Under the pieces are notes generated by a model that had not been told where the DNA came from, did no database searches, and was given only the letters and a program-made list of their open reading frames with translations. From Pseudomonadota bacterium (lineage in GTDB: Bacteria; SAR324; XYD2-FULL-50-16; JAHJRI01), in contig JAKSDL010000205.1 of the NCBI GenBank assembly GCA_022360105.1, forward strand, positions 1-6,928: a stretch of DNA of 6,928 nt, read 5' to 3'. Numbering within the stretch: position 1 is the stretch's first letter; each line of letters begins with the position of its first letter. The position numbers were made by a program, and so were the translations under genes. This document shows positions 6,393 to 6,928 of the stretch, piece after piece.

Positions 6393-6928
6393 TTAGAATT
6401 GTAGTTGAGCCTTTAAGGTAATCCGCTTTTCATTGCGATAGATCCAATAGCTGTTATCCTCATCGGCAATATCAGGATAGAAGCCTTCCAATTCGTAGGT
6501 AATATGATCGTTCCATTTATAGGAACTTCGCAGTGAGTGAAAAAATGCGATCCTGGGCTCGGTATAACTGGTGGACCAGTCGATGGAAAGATCTTCGTTC
6601 AAAAACGTATCACTCCAGCTGATCACCAGCGACCGGGTATTTTCATCGGTCCCGACCAATTCTTCATTCCAGTCATGGATATGACTGTTCACGGCTTCCA
6701 TCCCCAAAGTGTAACTCCCACCCGGCGAGTATTCCAGTCCCAGCGCCACATCGGAAACATCCCTTTTCACAATTTGATATGCCGCATCATTAAAGGATTG
6801 AGGTGCTTTTCTGCCCAACTCGCCTTTAAACAGGTAGTTACCAGTCACATAATTAAAAGCAACCCCGGTCATGGCAAAACGTTGTTTGGTTTTGGTAATT
6901 AAGTGTTTTCCACCGGCTGTAGTACCAT
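6393..6928 (-). CDS. outer-membrane beta-barrel protein, DUF1302-like, 5' end missing
   Basis: The reading frame is open from the right window edge to TAA at 6393-6395, giving the last 177 residues of a longer protein. An internal ATG at 6872 is not the start: 18 further in-frame codons (GTTAGGKHLITKTKQRFA) continue to the edge without a stop. The sequence shows alternating polar and aromatic/hydrophobic residues in strand-sized blocks (for example YVTGNYLFKGELG, YTLGMEAVNSHI, RITLKAQLQF) and ends in Phe after such a block, the usual C-terminal signal of outer-membrane barrels recognised by BamA. The GLEYS...LGMEAVNSHIHDW section and overall rhythm resemble DUF1302 family proteins, about three times this length; that assignment is from memory and less sure than the barrel call. 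The predicted terminator at 6246-6270 would end its transcript. It faces the MFS gene tail to tail and need not be related to it. Confidence 0.8.
   Translation of the reverse strand, partial: GTTAGGKHLITKTKQRFAMTGVAFNYVTGNYLFKGELGRKAPQSFNDAAYQIVKRDVSDVALGLEYSPGGSYTLGMEAVNSHIHDWNEELVGTDENTRSLVISWSDTFLNEDLSIDWSTSYTEPRIAFFHSLRSSYKWNDHITYELEGFYPDIADEDNSYWIYRNEKRITLKAQLQF

Noticed and set aside
6087..6404. Two overlapping + strand frames of about 100 codons across the end of the MFS gene
   Set aside because: They mainly shadow the MFS gene and then cross the terminator hairpin. They have no ribosome site and their composition is not protein-like.
6537..6902. 121-codon + strand frame opposite the beta-barrel gene
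   Set aside because: The - strand frame shows strand-like alternation and a C-terminal Phe signal. The + strand frame is its antisense shadow, without a ribosome site.

Overview
The window reads as chromosomal DNA of a Gram-negative bacterium. The evidence is a LysR-type regulator, a cytoplasmic molybdopterin oxidoreductase, an inner-membrane MFS carrier and a gene whose product ends like an outer-membrane beta-barrel. Base composition is moderate to slightly AT-rich. The short CACAGRG/CTTCGTG repeats near the left end are of a kind I associate with environmental proteobacteria, including sulfate-reducer relatives, but the phylum cannot be fixed from this window.

Left part (1-450): a possible C-terminal scrap of a gene ends inside a perfect 9-bp hairpin (52-77). 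About 340 bp without a recognisable gene follow. This stretch holds a pair of TTGGTATA direct repeats and a roughly 190-bp segment (211-398) bounded by imperfect inverted repeats, resembling a miniature (MITE-like) element. Just after it, a strong Shine-Dalgarno sequence serves a 9-codon ORF that ends 4 nt before the first large gene.

Centre (451-4029, + strand): a 472-residue, very basic, apparently all-helical protein that I do not recognise is followed 18 nt later by a 713-residue [4Fe-4S]/molybdopterin oxidoreductase. The spacing implies one transcript. The enzyme has no Tat signal and no partner subunit in view. It also lacks an obvious Cys, SeCys or Ser at the position where relatives bind molybdenum.

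Right part (4032-6928): a LysR-type regulator on the - strand converges on the oxidoreductase, with only 2 bp between the stop codons. It is divergent from a Fsr-like (fosmidomycin-resistance-type) MFS transporter, with a 125-bp AT-rich shared control region. A terminator-like hairpin separates the transporter from the 3' part of a - strand outer-membrane beta-barrel gene, probably DUF1302-like, which runs off the right edge.

As a working idea only, the set could be a small-molecule handling locus: barrel for outer-membrane entry, MFS carrier for the inner membrane, LysR protein as sensor, and the molybdoenzyme as cytoplasmic redox catalyst. The sequence does not reveal the substrate. The most open questions are the unknown 472-residue protein, its leader-ORF start, and the molybdenum coordination of the oxidoreductase.
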